This document shows, piece by piece, positions 18,393-28,593 of a stretch of 64,000 bases of DNA. The notes beneath the pieces were generated by a model. The model saw only the letters and a list, made by a program, of their open reading frames with translations, was not told the DNA's origin and searched no databases. Origin of the DNA: Nitrospiraceae bacterium. GTDB taxonomy: Bacteria > Nitrospirota > Thermodesulfovibrionia > UBA6902. Within the stretch, counting starts at the first letter, position 1, and each line of letters starts with the position of its first letter. A program made the translations under genes and the position numbers. Location of the stretch: the NCBI GenBank assembly GCA_003599275.1, contig QZJG01000054.1, positions 1-64,000 of the forward strand. Reading direction: 5' to 3'.

Positions 18393-19340
18393 TTGGCCCA
18401 AAAAAAACGCAAAAAAAATAAATTCATAAAGGTCCTCGAATACACGACTGTATTTTTGATAATCCAGGTCTGCCGCGCCGTCCCTTTCATAATAATAAGG
18501 GGCCTAAGCAACATTCTCGGAGGCCTGCTCTACAACCTTGTCCCAAGACGCCGCAAAATAGCCATCGAAAACCTTCGGCACGCATTCAGTGGGGAAAAAA
18601 GCGAAATGGAGATCAGGCGCATCGCCCGGCAAAGCTGTTCGTCCTTTTTCCTCACCTTTCTGGAGATCGTAAAGCTCCGCTACTTTTTCGCCGGCCCTGA
18701 CGCAATGGAACGACTCCGTACTTTGACTGAAAACCTCGACGAGCTTTTCAGCAGGGCAAAAAATGCTCACGACTCGTCAGGAGGCTGCATTTTTGTGACT
18801 CCTCACATGGGCAACTGGGAGGTTCTCCCACATGTAAGCTCCTTCATCGGGATTCCGCTTGCCATAGTGGCGAGACCGCTTGACAATGAATATCTCGAGA
18901 GGCTCATATTCCATGACCGCTCCTCCAGCGGGCAGGTCATCATCCCCAAAAAGAACGCATTGTTTGTCCTTCAAAGGACCCTTCAATCCGGTAAGTCCAT
19001 AGGGATGCTGCCGGACCAGAGCACGATGAAAGGCATCATGGTCAATTTCTTCGGGCGCAAGGCCACAACCACGCCTGTTCCGGCCATACTCGCCATAACT
19101 TTCAAAAGACCGATCGTTGTCGTTGCGGTCTGCCGGAAATCAGGACGTAATCAATACGAAGGGTTTGTCAGCGCCCCGATCTGTCCGGGAGAATATACAA
19201 GTGAAAAAAACGAAATCATCAGATTGACCGGTGAAATGACACGCGAGATGGAGTCCATCATACGAAAATATCCCGAGCAGTACCTCTGGATGCACAACCG
19301 CTGGAAGACGTACAAGGGGAAAAAAGAACTGATGTCGTAG
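18393..19340 (+). CDS. Lysophospholipid/lipid A acyltransferase (LpxL/HtrB family)
   Basis: NLRHAFSGEKSEMEIRRIARQS, TPHMGNWEVL, LPDQSTMKGIMVNFFGRKATTTPVPAILA, YPEQYLWMHNRWKT. Confidence 0.9.
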   Translation: MAQKKRKKNKFIKVLEYTTVFLIIQVCRAVPFIIIRGLSNILGGLLYNLVPRRRKIAIENLRHAFSGEKSEMEIRRIARQSCSSFFLTFLEIVKLRYFFAGPDAMERLRTLTENLDELFSRAKNAHDSSGGCIFVTPHMGNWEVLPHVSSFIGIPLAIVARPLDNEYLERLIFHDRSSSGQVIIPKKNALFVLQRTLQSGKSIGMLPDQSTMKGIMVNFFGRKATTTPVPAILAITFKRPIVVVAVCRKSGRNQYEGFVSAPICPGEYTSEKNEIIRLTGEMTREMESIIRKYPEQYLWMHNRWKTYKGKKELMS

Positions 19341-19387
19341 CAACGCTGTCATCCCCGCGAAAAACTTATACCTGAAAACGGCAGTTA

Positions 19388-19522
19388 TATCCACAGATTT
19401 CACAGATAAAGACAATAATCCAATAAGATGGACACATATTATATATTCACCCAAAAGGTGAAAGATAATAGCTGATTAAGTGTTTAATAAATCTGTGCTA
19501 ATCTGCGTTAATCTGTGGATAA
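19388..19522. repeat. Interspersed palindromic repeat (atccacagattt...aatctgtggat ends)
   Basis: Left atccacagatttcacagat and right aatctgtgctaatctgcgttaatctgtggat are inverted; about 135 bp, intergenic. Confidence 0.55.
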
Positions 19523-19542
19523 ATGCTTTTTTTAGGATAACG

Positions 19543-21243
19543 TCAGATGCTGACTTCGACCCGGTTTTTCCCTTTTCGTTTTGCCTGCAGCAGGGCCTCG
19601 TCGGCCTGACCGATAATATTTTCCTTCTTTTGCATCTTGTGGTTGTAACAGGTGACGCCGAGGCTTATGGTGATTCTTGTATTCAGCTCTACTTCTTTTC
19701 TTATTCTTTCGGCTACCTCGCAGGCGTCAGGTAGTCCTGTTTCCGGAAGCAGGACAAGGAATTCTTCACCGCCGTATCTGACGCCGAGGTCTATCTGCCT
19801 TATCTCCTTAGAGATTATCCCTGCTATATCCACAAGCAGTTGGTCCCCGAAAGTATGACCGTAGGTGTCGTTGTAGTTCTTGAAGAAATCAATGTCCAGC
19901 ATAATGGCAGAGAAGGGACATTCCGCCCTTTTCGCCCTGGCAAATAAAGTCTCCATCACAAAATCCATCAAGCGTCTGTTGGCAAGCCCCGTGAGGGGGT
20001 CATGAAGCGCGAGAGATTTTGTTTCTTCATAAAGCATTATGTTGTCGATTGCCGCCCCTATCCGGCTCCCAATTGTATAAAGCAGCGCCATTTCGCGTTC
20101 GCTTACTTTGATCCCGACTGCCGGATACAGGCATAAAACGCCCAATATCCGGTTTCTTGCTTCGAGAGGAATGCAGATTTGCCCGTGCCGGGTTATTTCC
20201 GGATATGTAATGGTGTGCCTGCCGTTTGTCTCCGAATCCCCGGATACGACAATCTCCCTTGTCTTTGCCGCCAATCCGCAAAGGCAATCTCCGACCTTTA
20301 TCCCCTTATGCGCCTCCAGGAAAGATTCCGGGAAGCCTGTCTGGCTGACAAGACTCATCTTTTCTCCGTCTACGAGAAATATAACGCCTTTGTTCTCAAC
20401 CTTGAATATATTAAAACTTGTGACGGCGCTCAAAGTGGCGGCGAAGAGCTCATCGAGTTTCATCGTACTGGCTGCCGCCATAGAGATGACCTGCAGTATC
20501 GACAGCTCGGAGTTTATTCTTTCCAGCTCGTCCGTTCTCTTTTTCAACTGCAGCGTCATATCGTTAAAAGAGACGGCCAACTGACCGATCTCGTCATTCG
20601 AATTTACAGGTACCCGGTGGTCCAGATCACCTCTGCCAACAATCCCGACCCCCTTCACAAGTTCGGAAACAGGCTTGCTTATTGTCCTGGAAAAAATAAT
20701 TGCCGCAATAATCCCTCCGGCCATGCCGGCAGTGATGATCCAGCCCATTATTCGTACAATCTCATTAATGTCTTTTCTCAGGGATTCTTCCGAGACGCCG
20801 AGATGTATGACGCCTATCTCGCCTTTTAAAATGGGGGCCGCAATGTCGAGGATATTTCTGTTTCCGGTTTCAAGGGCCAGCACACTGTAACTATGATAAG
20901 GGGGAATAGCATTGACCCCCTTCAGGTCCGAGGGAAAGCCGCCTTCAAAGGTGTGGGCCAGGACTTCGCCGCGGTCATTCAGTACAAAGATATACTCGAT
21001 CTCCTCCTCCGAGTCTTTGATGTCCCTAACCATAATTTCAAGATCAAAAAACTTTTTCGTCAGTATCGGATCAACGCTTCCCTCTGCTATATGCCTGGCT
21101 ATGGAGACCCCTCTTTTCTGCAGTGTAATGAAGAGCTTCCGGTACAGCGCGGTCTTTACTAAAATCATTGTTGCGATGCCTAACAGCACGGCCACGCTTA
21201 CCGTTATCAGCAGTATCCTGGTTTTTAGTTTTATAATTTTCAT
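19543..21243 (-). CDS. Membrane diguanylate cyclase with HAMP, GAF and GGDEF domains
   Basis: N-terminal TM, HAMP after second TM, GAF, GGEEF active site with upstream RQID I-site (RxxD-5aa-GGEEF). Confidence 0.92.
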   Translation of the reverse strand: MKIIKLKTRILLITVSVAVLLGIATMILVKTALYRKLFITLQKRGVSIARHIAEGSVDPILTKKFFDLEIMVRDIKDSEEEIEYIFVLNDRGEVLAHTFEGGFPSDLKGVNAIPPYHSYSVLALETGNRNILDIAAPILKGEIGVIHLGVSEESLRKDINEIVRIMGWIITAGMAGGIIAAIIFSRTISKPVSELVKGVGIVGRGDLDHRVPVNSNDEIGQLAVSFNDMTLQLKKRTDELERINSELSILQVISMAAASTMKLDELFAATLSAVTSFNIFKVENKGVIFLVDGEKMSLVSQTGFPESFLEAHKGIKVGDCLCGLAAKTREIVVSGDSETNGRHTITYPEITRHGQICIPLEARNRILGVLCLYPAVGIKVSEREMALLYTIGSRIGAAIDNIMLYEETKSLALHDPLTGLANRRLMDFVMETLFARAKRAECPFSAIMLDIDFFKNYNDTYGHTFGDQLLVDIAGIISKEIRQIDLGVRYGGEEFLVLLPETGLPDACEVAERIRKEVELNTRITISLGVTCYNHKMQKKENIIGQADEALLQAKRKGKNRVEVSI

Positions 21244-21246
21244 ATT

Positions 21247-22218
21247 CTAATTCAAATCACCTGGGCCCTTTTCAATGTCTTGTCCGGCGATCCATTCCTT
21301 CATTTCCCTGATGGAGTCGTATGCGCTGTCGTCTATAGGGATGAACCGGTCTATCATCATATGCCTGAGAATCTCCCGGCCCTCTTTATCAGTATGGGCG
21401 TTTAAGAAAACCGTCCTTAGCGCCTCCTTTGTTTCCGGGTCGAGCCCCGGGCCCACTACAACCGGCGGGATCCCATGCGGTGGGGATTTCATAATGGTCC
21501 TTGTTTTTGAAGTGAATACGGGATTAGTGCGGTCGGCATATTCCCATATGAGGCTGTCTACTGCCGCGCCGTCGACAATCCCCTGGGCCACGGCCTTGAT
21601 CGATTTGTCATGCGACTGAGTGAAGACATATGTTCTGAAGAATGTGTCGGGTGTCTCATTCATTTTTGAAAGCATATACGTGGGAAACAGCTTGCCGCTG
21701 TTGGACTGCGGGTCCGTAAAGGCAAACCTTTTCCCCCTCAATTCTTCAAAACTGTTTATTCGGCTGTCTTTTTTTACAATAATGTAAGAATAATACACTG
21801 CCTCTCCATAAGCCACGGGAGCGGCCAAAAGTTCCATCCCGAATTCCTTATGCCCGTCGACATAAGGGCCGCCGCATACAAAAGCAGCATCGATCTCTCC
21901 CATTTTCAGGAGCTCATTTACTTCGGAATAGCTGTCTCTTTCGACAAGCTCCACCTCTCTGCCAAGTTTAACTTCGATATAATCCAGGAACTTCCGGTAA
22001 TAAGCATAGCCTTCCCTGGGAGTAATCATTCCACCAACCGCGATCCTGACAGGTTTTCCGTTTGATGGTCCGGCGACGGTTTCAAGGGTTTCTTTTTTCC
22101 CGAGATCGATTTTTTGCGAGGCCTCTTTGCAATTGGAAATCACGGCAAGAAACAGAAATATCAGCATTGGTCCCACTGTTTTTTTCACGGTGATGCCCCC
22201 TTCGGAATTCATATCCAC
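21247..22218 (-). CDS. PhnD-like periplasmic phosphate/phosphonate-type binding lipoprotein
   Basis: VRIAVGGMITPREGYAYYRKFLDYIEVKLGREVELVERDSYSEVNELL; EELRGKRFAFTDPQSNSGKLFP. Confidence 0.88.
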   Translation of the reverse strand: MDMNSEGGITVKKTVGPMLIFLFLAVISNCKEASQKIDLGKKETLETVAGPSNGKPVRIAVGGMITPREGYAYYRKFLDYIEVKLGREVELVERDSYSEVNELLKMGEIDAAFVCGGPYVDGHKEFGMELLAAPVAYGEAVYYSYIIVKKDSRINSFEELRGKRFAFTDPQSNSGKLFPTYMLSKMNETPDTFFRTYVFTQSHDKSIKAVAQGIVDGAAVDSLIWEYADRTNPVFTSKTRTIMKSPPHGIPPVVVGPGLDPETKEALRTVFLNAHTDKEGREILRHMMIDRFIPIDDSAYDSIREMKEWIAGQDIEKGPGDLN

Positions 22219-22374
22219 CTAAATCCAGCTAAAGGCTATATATCAGGTTTCAACACCGTTTTCAACCCCCGGTACATTGCACATGCTGCGTGTTCTTGCA
22301 TTCTTTAAAGGTTTCTGGTAAGTTTAGCCTATGGTAAAACCATCTCTTTTCAGAAGGACAATAAGTTCTTTGTT

Positions 22375-23151
22375 ATGCCTATGAAAATCCCCATCCCTGC
22401 AAAACGTTTTTGTGCCATATATTTCCTGTCCCTCGCTTTGATTTTTTTGTCGTGTGCGACCTTCCCCGGTCCCGACGACATCAGGCAGGCAGAGGCCCAC
22501 TACAAACTGGGATACTCATATTTAAACAACAACCGGCTCAACGAGGCTTATGTGGAATTCCAGAAGGCGTTGCAGTTTAATCCCAGGCACAAGGAATCAC
22601 TGAATTATCTCGGCTATATAAGCACCCGGTTTAAAGATTATGACAAAGCCGTTGCCTATTACAAACGGGCGATAGCCGCAGATCCTGATTATGCGGAGGC
22701 CATGAACAACCTCGGTGTCGCCTATCTTGATATCGGAAAATGGGACGAGGCCATAAAACACTTTGAGACCGCATTGAAAAATCCGATATACCTCACTCCT
22801 GAAAAGGCCTACTCAAATATGGGATATGCCTACTATAAAAAAGGCGACTATCAGAGGGCCGGCGATGCCTTCAGGGAAGCCCTGATGAGAAATCCTGTTT
22901 TCTACATTGCAAATTACTACCTCGGGCTTGTTTATGTAAAGCTTGGCGATGACGAGTCGGCAATAGAGGAATTTAAAAAAGCGGTCGGGCTTATGCCCGA
23001 ATACATGGATGCCCACTGGGGGCTTGCCAATGCATACCTGAGATCGGGCAGCAGGGACAACGCACTGGAGCACTTCAAAATTATAGCGGCCAAAGACACG
23101 GACATTAAAAGAAGCCAGGAGGCGCTGGAATACATAGAACTCCTGAAGTAG
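22375..23151 (+). CDS. TPR-repeat lipoprotein
   Basis: Lipobox LIFLSCA, then repeated TPR units (AEAMNNLGVAYLDIGKWDEAIKHFE...). Confidence 0.88.
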   Translation: MPMKIPIPAKRFCAIYFLSLALIFLSCATFPGPDDIRQAEAHYKLGYSYLNNNRLNEAYVEFQKALQFNPRHKESLNYLGYISTRFKDYDKAVAYYKRAIAADPDYAEAMNNLGVAYLDIGKWDEAIKHFETALKNPIYLTPEKAYSNMGYAYYKKGDYQRAGDAFREALMRNPVFYIANYYLGLVYVKLGDDESAIEEFKKAVGLMPEYMDAHWGLANAYLRSGSRDNALEHFKIIAAKDTDIKRSQEALEYIELLK

Positions 23152-23173
23152 TTTTCGAAATTTTTCGTTTTTT

Positions 23174-23929
23174 ATGGATACCCCCGGCAAAATCTTAAAA
23201 GCTGAAAGAGAAAGACAGAATAAGTCTCTTGAAGAGATTGCGCAAAATCAGAAACTGAACATCACATATCTTCAGGCTGTCGAAAATGATGATTACCGGT
23301 CGCTTCCGGCAGAATTATACGCAAGGGCCTATCTGCGTTTTTTTGCTGCCGAGCTCGGACTGGACAGCGACCTCATCATTGGTTTATATGAAAAACAGAT
23401 GCAGCCTGCCGATGTAAACAAGCCTCTTCCTGCAGCGGGAAAAACTTCCAGTCGTTACAGGACAACGCTCATGGCCGCTTCTCTGCTCCTTGTCGCTGTC
23501 CTGGTTTCAATAATTGCGGTTTCAAAATATACAGGGCGGAAACCAGTGGAAACGGTTACTGAGATTAAAAAGCAGGAGGCCGTAGTACCGGAAAAACCGG
23601 GACCGGTGGAAGACGCAAAAGAAACCGGTATTGGCACAGACATAAAACCGGAGACCGTAACGCCCCCCATGCCAACCGGTCTGTCTCTCAAGATCTCGGT
23701 CACTGAGCCTTCATGGATATCCGTAGGCACGGATGGCGGGGAAACGAAGGAGTGGCTTATGAGCACGGGAGAGGAAATATCACTCGTTGCATCGGAAAAA
23801 TTTCTGATAAAGATAGGAAACGCGGGCGGAACAAAAATAATATTTAACGGCGACGACCTCGGAACACTTGGCCAACGCGGAGAGGTTGTCAATCTTGTGT
23901 TGCCCAAAAGCGCAGACGATCACCGTTGA
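23174..23929 (+). CDS. RodZ-like protein (HTH_25, TM, DUF4115)
   Basis: MDTPGKILKAERERQNKSLEEIAQNQKLNITYLQAVENDDY and C-terminal DUF4115-like LKISVTEPSWISVGTDGG. Confidence 0.85.
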   Translation: MDTPGKILKAERERQNKSLEEIAQNQKLNITYLQAVENDDYRSLPAELYARAYLRFFAAELGLDSDLIIGLYEKQMQPADVNKPLPAAGKTSSRYRTTLMAASLLLVAVLVSIIAVSKYTGRKPVETVTEIKKQEAVVPEKPGPVEDAKETGIGTDIKPETVTPPMPTGLSLKISVTEPSWISVGTDGGETKEWLMSTGEEISLVASEKFLIKIGNAGGTKIIFNGDDLGTLGQRGEVVNLVLPKSADDHR

Positions 23930-24066
23930 ATACATTTCCACAAAAGCCCCTACGTCCCTGTGCAATCCGTTGAATGCCGGTATTGACAAAGAATTATGCC
24001 TCTGGTATCTTTTTTCATCGGTGTCTTCAGAGACATTCTTTATTACGGAAAGAAAGGAGGAAATGT

Positions 24067-24339
24067 ATGACAAAAGTGGAGCTCACTGATGTAGTTGCTG
24101 CCGGGGCCGGCATATCAAAGGCAGCCGCTGCAAAGGCCATTGATTCAATGATAGAGGGAATTACAAAGGCCCTTAAGAAAGGCGATAAAGTAACACTTGT
24201 CGGCTTCGGGACTTTCTCTGTTTCAAAAAGGAAAGCAAGGAAAGGCCGCAATCCGAGGACCGGCGAAGCAATAAAAATACCTGCTGCAAAAACCCCGAAA
24301 TTTTCCGGTGGCAAGGCCCTCAAGCAAGCAATTAAATAG
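24067..24339 (+). CDS. HU-family DNA-binding protein
   Basis: MTKVELTDVVAAGAGISKAAAAKAIDSM, GFGTFSVSKRKARKGRNPRTGE; RBS gaaaggagg. Confidence 0.96.
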   Translation: MTKVELTDVVAAGAGISKAAAAKAIDSMIEGITKALKKGDKVTLVGFGTFSVSKRKARKGRNPRTGEAIKIPAAKTPKFSGGKALKQAIK

Positions 24340-24360
24340 CGTTAAAAAAGCATTTATTAA

Positions 24361-24396
24361 CATTGAGGGGGTCTCTTCTACAGAGGCCCCTCAATG
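24361..24396. terminator. Bidirectional Rho-independent-type hairpin between HU gene and ymdB
   Basis: cattgaggggGTCTCTtctacAGAGGCccctcaatg, near-perfect stem between convergent genes. Confidence 0.75.
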
Positions 24397-24403
24397 CTTC
24401 CTA

Positions 24404-25186
24404 TCAGGAAAAGGACAACTGCAGCCGCTGTATTGATGTTGAAAAACCCGTCTTCGGATTTATCTCTACCACAACGCATGAAAGAAGGGCCTTGCCTTTC
24501 GCGGTTTCAAAACGGGTCGGTATCTGGGTGAGGAATTTTTGTATTATCTGTTCTTTTTTAACCCCTATGATCGAGTCGGCCGGGCCTGTCATCCCTGCAT
24601 CGCTGATAAACGCCGTGCCTCTGGGCAATATCTTTTCGTCAGCCGTCTGGACATGGGTATGCGTGCCTATGACCGCACTCACTTCTCCATCAAGAAACCA
24701 TCCGATTGCAGACTTCTCCGAAGTGGCCTCCGCGTGCATATCGACTATGATGACCTTTGTCTCCTTCTTCAGCTCCACAAGTTCTCTCTGCGCAGTCATG
24801 AAGGGGCAGTCAAGCTGGTTCATGAATACCCTGCCGGAGAGATTGAGGACAGCGACCTTCTCTCCTCCGGGGGTGTTCATGACAATACTGCCGAATCCGG
24901 GGACGCCCGCCGGATAATTCGCGGGCCTTAGCAAGCGGCTTTCTTTGGCGATATATGTCAGCGCTTCTTTTTTGTCCCAAATATGGTTCCCGGAAGTAAG
25001 GACGTCTACCCCGAGAGATAATATCTCTTCGCCCACAGCCTGAGTGACCCCGAAACCGCCGGCGGCATTTTCGGCATTTGCTATCACAAAATCAATCTTC
25101 AGTTTACTGACAAGGCCGGGAAGCCCTTCCTTTACGGCATCCCTGCCGGGATTGCCTACGATGTCACCGATAAACAGGATTTTCAT
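24404..25186 (-). CDS. ymdB: YmdB-family metallophosphoesterase
   Basis: MKILFIGDIVGNPGRDAVKEGLP, TSGNHIWDKKE, IGTHTHVQTADE. Confidence 0.93.
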   Translation of the reverse strand: MKILFIGDIVGNPGRDAVKEGLPGLVSKLKIDFVIANAENAAGGFGVTQAVGEEILSLGVDVLTSGNHIWDKKEALTYIAKESRLLRPANYPAGVPGFGSIVMNTPGGEKVAVLNLSGRVFMNQLDCPFMTAQRELVELKKETKVIIVDMHAEATSEKSAIGWFLDGEVSAVIGTHTHVQTADEKILPRGTAFISDAGMTGPADSIIGVKKEQIIQKFLTQIPTRFETAKGKALLSCVVVEINPKTGFSTSIQRLQLSFS

Positions 25187-25222
25187 AATCTTGGTAAAAG
25201 CTGATAGCCGACGGCTATCAGC

Positions 25223-26788
25223 TTATTTTGCATATTCCACAAACCTTGATTCTCTTATCACGGTAACTTTTATCTGCCCCGGATAAGTAAGCTGGTCCTC
25301 GATCTTCTTGGCGAGGGTCCTCGATATCTGCGCGCACAATTCGTCGTTTACTTCCTCCGGCTTTACTATTATCCTCACTTCCCTGCCGGCCTGTATCGCA
25401 TACGACCTGTTTACGCCTTCAACCGATGTAGCTATCTCTTCAAGTTTTTCGACCCGTTTCACATAATCCGTTAAGGTCTCTTTTCTCGCACCCGGTCTTG
25501 CGGCTGAAAGTGCGTCAGCCGCGGCCACAAGGGACGCCTCAACAGTCGTCGGATCGCCTTCTCCGTGATGGACCGCGATAGCATTGACGACTTTGGCGTT
25601 CTCTCCATACTTCCTGGCCATATCGGCCCCTATACCCTGATGCGTGCCTTCAATCTCATGGTCGATGGCCTTCCCGATGTCGTGAAGAATGCCCGCCCTT
25701 TTTGCAAGTTTTGGGTCCACCTTCAGCTCTCCAGCCATAATGCCGGCAAGGTACGCTACTTCCCTTGAATGCTGAAGGACATTCTGCCCGTATGACGTCC
25801 TGTATTTCAGCCTCCCGATCAGCCTTACAAGCTCATGATGTATGCCGTGAAGTCCGAGATCAAAAACCGCCTTTTCCCCTTCTTCCTTTATAGTCGAATC
25901 TATTTCCTTCCTGACTTTTTCAACAATTTCTTCGATCCTCGCAGGGTGGATCCTTCCATCGGTTATAAGGCGTTCCAGCGAGATCCTCGCTATCTCCCTG
26001 CGAACGGGATCAAAAGAGGAAAGTATGACGGTCTCCGGGGTATCGTCCACAATAAACTCCACTCCCGTGGCCGCTTCGAGGGTCCTTATGTTCCTTCCCT
26101 CTCTACCTATTATCCTTCCCTTCATTTCGTCGCTGGGGAGACTGACCGACGAAATAGTGTAATCGGCTACATACTCGTTTGAATAGCGTTGGATGGCCAG
26201 GCTCAATATCTCTCTGGCTTTCCGGTCTGCGGCCTCGGCGGCCTCATCTTCGATGCGCTTTGCCAGCTTGGCGGCCTCAAACCTCGACTCCTCCTCTACC
26301 CGTCCGAGGAGCTCTTTTCTTGCATCCTCAACGGACAGGCCTGAAAGCTGCGCCAATACTTCATTCTGTTTTTTCAGAAGCGTTTCATAATTTGACTCTT
26401 TCTCCTGTAATCCCTTCTCCCTGTTGCCGAGCTCTCTTTCTCTCTTGCTGAAGAAATTTTCCTTTCTTTCAAGCTGTTCGATTTTTCTGTCGAACATCTC
26501 TTCTCTCTGCCTCAGTCTTTTCTCGACCGCATTAAGCTCCGAGCGCCTCTCCTTCAATTCCTTTTCGGCCTCGGTCTTCAGGCGTAATACCGTGTCCGTA
26601 GCTTCGAGATGTGCTTCTTTTTTAACATTGTTGGCCTCTTTTTCAGCGTCCTGCAAAAGTTTTTGCGCGTGCTGCTCTATTTCTTTGGACTTCTTGGTCA
26701 TGTTGACTTTAAAGTACAGGAATGACAGAACAAAACCGGCGGCAAGCGCTGCAACAAGAACAACAACGAGATACGACGTGCTGATCAT
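25223..26788 (-). CDS. rny: Ribonuclease Y
   Basis: N-terminal TM and coiled coil, [19 protein letters not shown] motif [14 protein letters not shown]. Confidence 0.96.
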   Translation of the reverse strand: MISTSYLVVVLVAALAAGFVLSFLYFKVNMTKKSKEIEQHAQKLLQDAEKEANNVKKEAHLEATDTVLRLKTEAEKELKERRSELNAVEKRLRQREEMFDRKIEQLERKENFFSKRERELGNREKGLQEKESNYETLLKKQNEVLAQLSGLSVEDARKELLGRVEEESRFEAAKLAKRIEDEAAEAADRKAREILSLAIQRYSNEYVADYTISSVSLPSDEMKGRIIGREGRNIRTLEAATGVEFIVDDTPETVILSSFDPVRREIARISLERLITDGRIHPARIEEIVEKVRKEIDSTIKEEGEKAVFDLGLHGIHHELVRLIGRLKYRTSYGQNVLQHSREVAYLAGIMAGELKVDPKLAKRAGILHDIGKAIDHEIEGTHQGIGADMARKYGENAKVVNAIAVHHGEGDPTTVEASLVAAADALSAARPGARKETLTDYVKRVEKLEEIATSVEGVNRSYAIQAGREVRIIVKPEEVNDELCAQISRTLAKKIEDQLTYPGQIKVTVIRESRFVEYAK

Positions 26789-28053
26789 TATTTGCTCCTC
26801 CTTTTACTTAGTCTCCTCTTGAATATTTTTTCGAATCCCTGATCGGATGGAAAAAATAAACTTTTGTTAGCAGCAAGATATTGCTGCTCCACATAATTCC
26901 CCCTGTAATCATGGGGGTACTTATATCCGACGCCCGCGCCTAAACGCGACGCCTCTTTGTAATTGGCGCTCTTAAGGTGTTCCGGTACGGGAGAAAGCCT
27001 CTGCTCCCTGACGCATGCCAGCGCATTGTCTATCCCCTTATAGGAAGCGTTGCTTTTGGGGGACAGCGTCACATAAATCGCAGCCTGGGCCAGAGGGATG
27101 CGCCCTTCCGGCATGCCGATTGATTCGACCGCATGCAAAGCGGCCACCGCCAGCTCAAGTGCCCTGGGGTCTGCATTTCCTACGTCTTCGGATGCGCAGA
27201 TTATAAGCCTCCGGGCTATGTAAAGCGGGTCTTCTCCTGCCTCTATCATCTTTGCAAGCCAGTAGAGGACTGCGTCAGGGTCGCCGCCCCTCATACTTTT
27301 TATGAAGGCCGAGATTGTATCATAATGCTCATCCTCACTGTAATAAAGGGACTTCTTTTGAAGCACCTCTTTTGCGAGGTTGATATCATAAACGGCGCGG
27401 CCCGTGCTCTTCATGATAAAGACCCCCATTTCGAGGGCGTTCAGCGCCCTTCTCGCATCGCCTTCGGACGAAGTGGCGATAAAATCAGCGGCATCGGCTT
27501 CGAGTGTGACATCCATTTCTCCAAGGCCGTTCTCCCTGTCCTTTAATGCCTTCTCAAGCAAAAACATGATCTCGGACTTCTTCAGCGGAAAAAACTGGAA
27601 AATCATAGACCTCGAAGACAAGGCAGGGATGATGGAGAAAAAAGGGTTCTGCGTGGACGCGCCTATAAGCGTTACTACCCCGTTTTCGACATCGGGCAGC
27701 AGAGCGTCCTGCTGGAGCTTGTTGAACCGGTGGATCTCATCAATAAAAAGGATGGCCCTGTCCGTTCCCCTCGCTTCTCTTAACGCCTCTTTAATGTCGC
27801 TTATTCCTGCAGTGACCGCATTGATGGAAATAAAATGCGCACGGGTCTTTCCGGCTATGATATGCGCGAGGGCAGTCTTGCCGGTCCCGGGAGGGCCATA
27901 CAATATAAGTGAAACTATTGCATCTCTTTCTATGGCTTCCCGAAGAGCTTTCCCCCGACCGAGTATATGCGACTGGCCTATAAATTCATCCAGCTTCCGA
28001 GGCTGCATTTTCCATGCAAGGGGGGCCTTTCTTTCCGACTTCAACAATTCCAT
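26788..28053 (-). CDS. rarA: Replication-associated recombination protein A
   Basis: Walker [33 protein letters not shown], RarA C-terminal domain [18 protein letters not shown]. Confidence 0.95.
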   Translation of the reverse strand: MELLKSERKAPLAWKMQPRKLDEFIGQSHILGRGKALREAIERDAIVSLILYGPPGTGKTALAHIIAGKTRAHFISINAVTAGISDIKEALREARGTDRAILFIDEIHRFNKLQQDALLPDVENGVVTLIGASTQNPFFSIIPALSSRSMIFQFFPLKKSEIMFLLEKALKDRENGLGEMDVTLEADAADFIATSSEGDARRALNALEMGVFIMKSTGRAVYDINLAKEVLQKKSLYYSEDEHYDTISAFIKSMRGGDPDAVLYWLAKMIEAGEDPLYIARRLIICASEDVGNADPRALELAVAALHAVESIGMPEGRIPLAQAAIYVTLSPKSNASYKGIDNALACVREQRLSPVPEHLKSANYKEASRLGAGVGYKYPHDYRGNYVEQQYLAANKSLFFPSDQGFEKIFKRRLSKRRSK

Positions 28054-28334
28054 TTTTGAGGGGTTTCCCCCTACCTCCAGGATGCAGCATGCGGCGACAT
28101 GGAAGGGCGTTGAGACAGAGAGGTTCTCTTACCGGCAGGACCAAGCTACAAAATACTGTAACTCTATTCTTATCAACCTCGGAATCATCCAGTTATATCT
28201 ACATTCTTTAACATGTAAAAAATAAATGTTTTTTTACGAGGTATTGTATCTTTATAATTATCCATACCAGAGAAACCTTCACTGTCAAAACTGATAACCA
28301 CTGTCTTTCCCGCAACTGCGGAATAAAGGAACCC

Positions 28335-28500
28335 ACCTTGCCGTGTTAAGAGAAAAACTTGTATCCCTGTTTTCACAGGTGGGCGCCTTGAGAGCATGAT
28401 CAGGCATTTCCCCTTCGGGCTGCACAACACATGCTTTACGCCGGCCCCCTAAATTATCCAATTGTCGGAACAAGTTTTTCTCTCTTCTCACTAACAAGGC
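28335..28500 (-). ncRNA. ssrS: Probable 6S RNA (SsrS)
   Basis: Long terminal stem AGAGAAAAACUUGU/ACAAGUUUUUCUCU closing about 110 nt; 3' side carries GGCGCCCACCUGUGAAAACAGGGAUAC with small hairpin CCUGU-GAAA-ACAGG; no convincing CDS. Confidence 0.65.
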
Positions 28501-28593
28501 AGGTACATCTCCTTCTTTCATTCTTTTTAATGTTTATTTTTTATAACAGAAAACCTACCCTTTAATCAAGCAAAGTTACAACCGCAAAAAACA

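Noticed and set aside
28185-28521. Overlapping minus-strand ORFs of 78 and 81 aa in the rarA-dapA gap
   Set aside because: No recognisable protein features; the sequence forms a strongly paired 6S-like RNA instead
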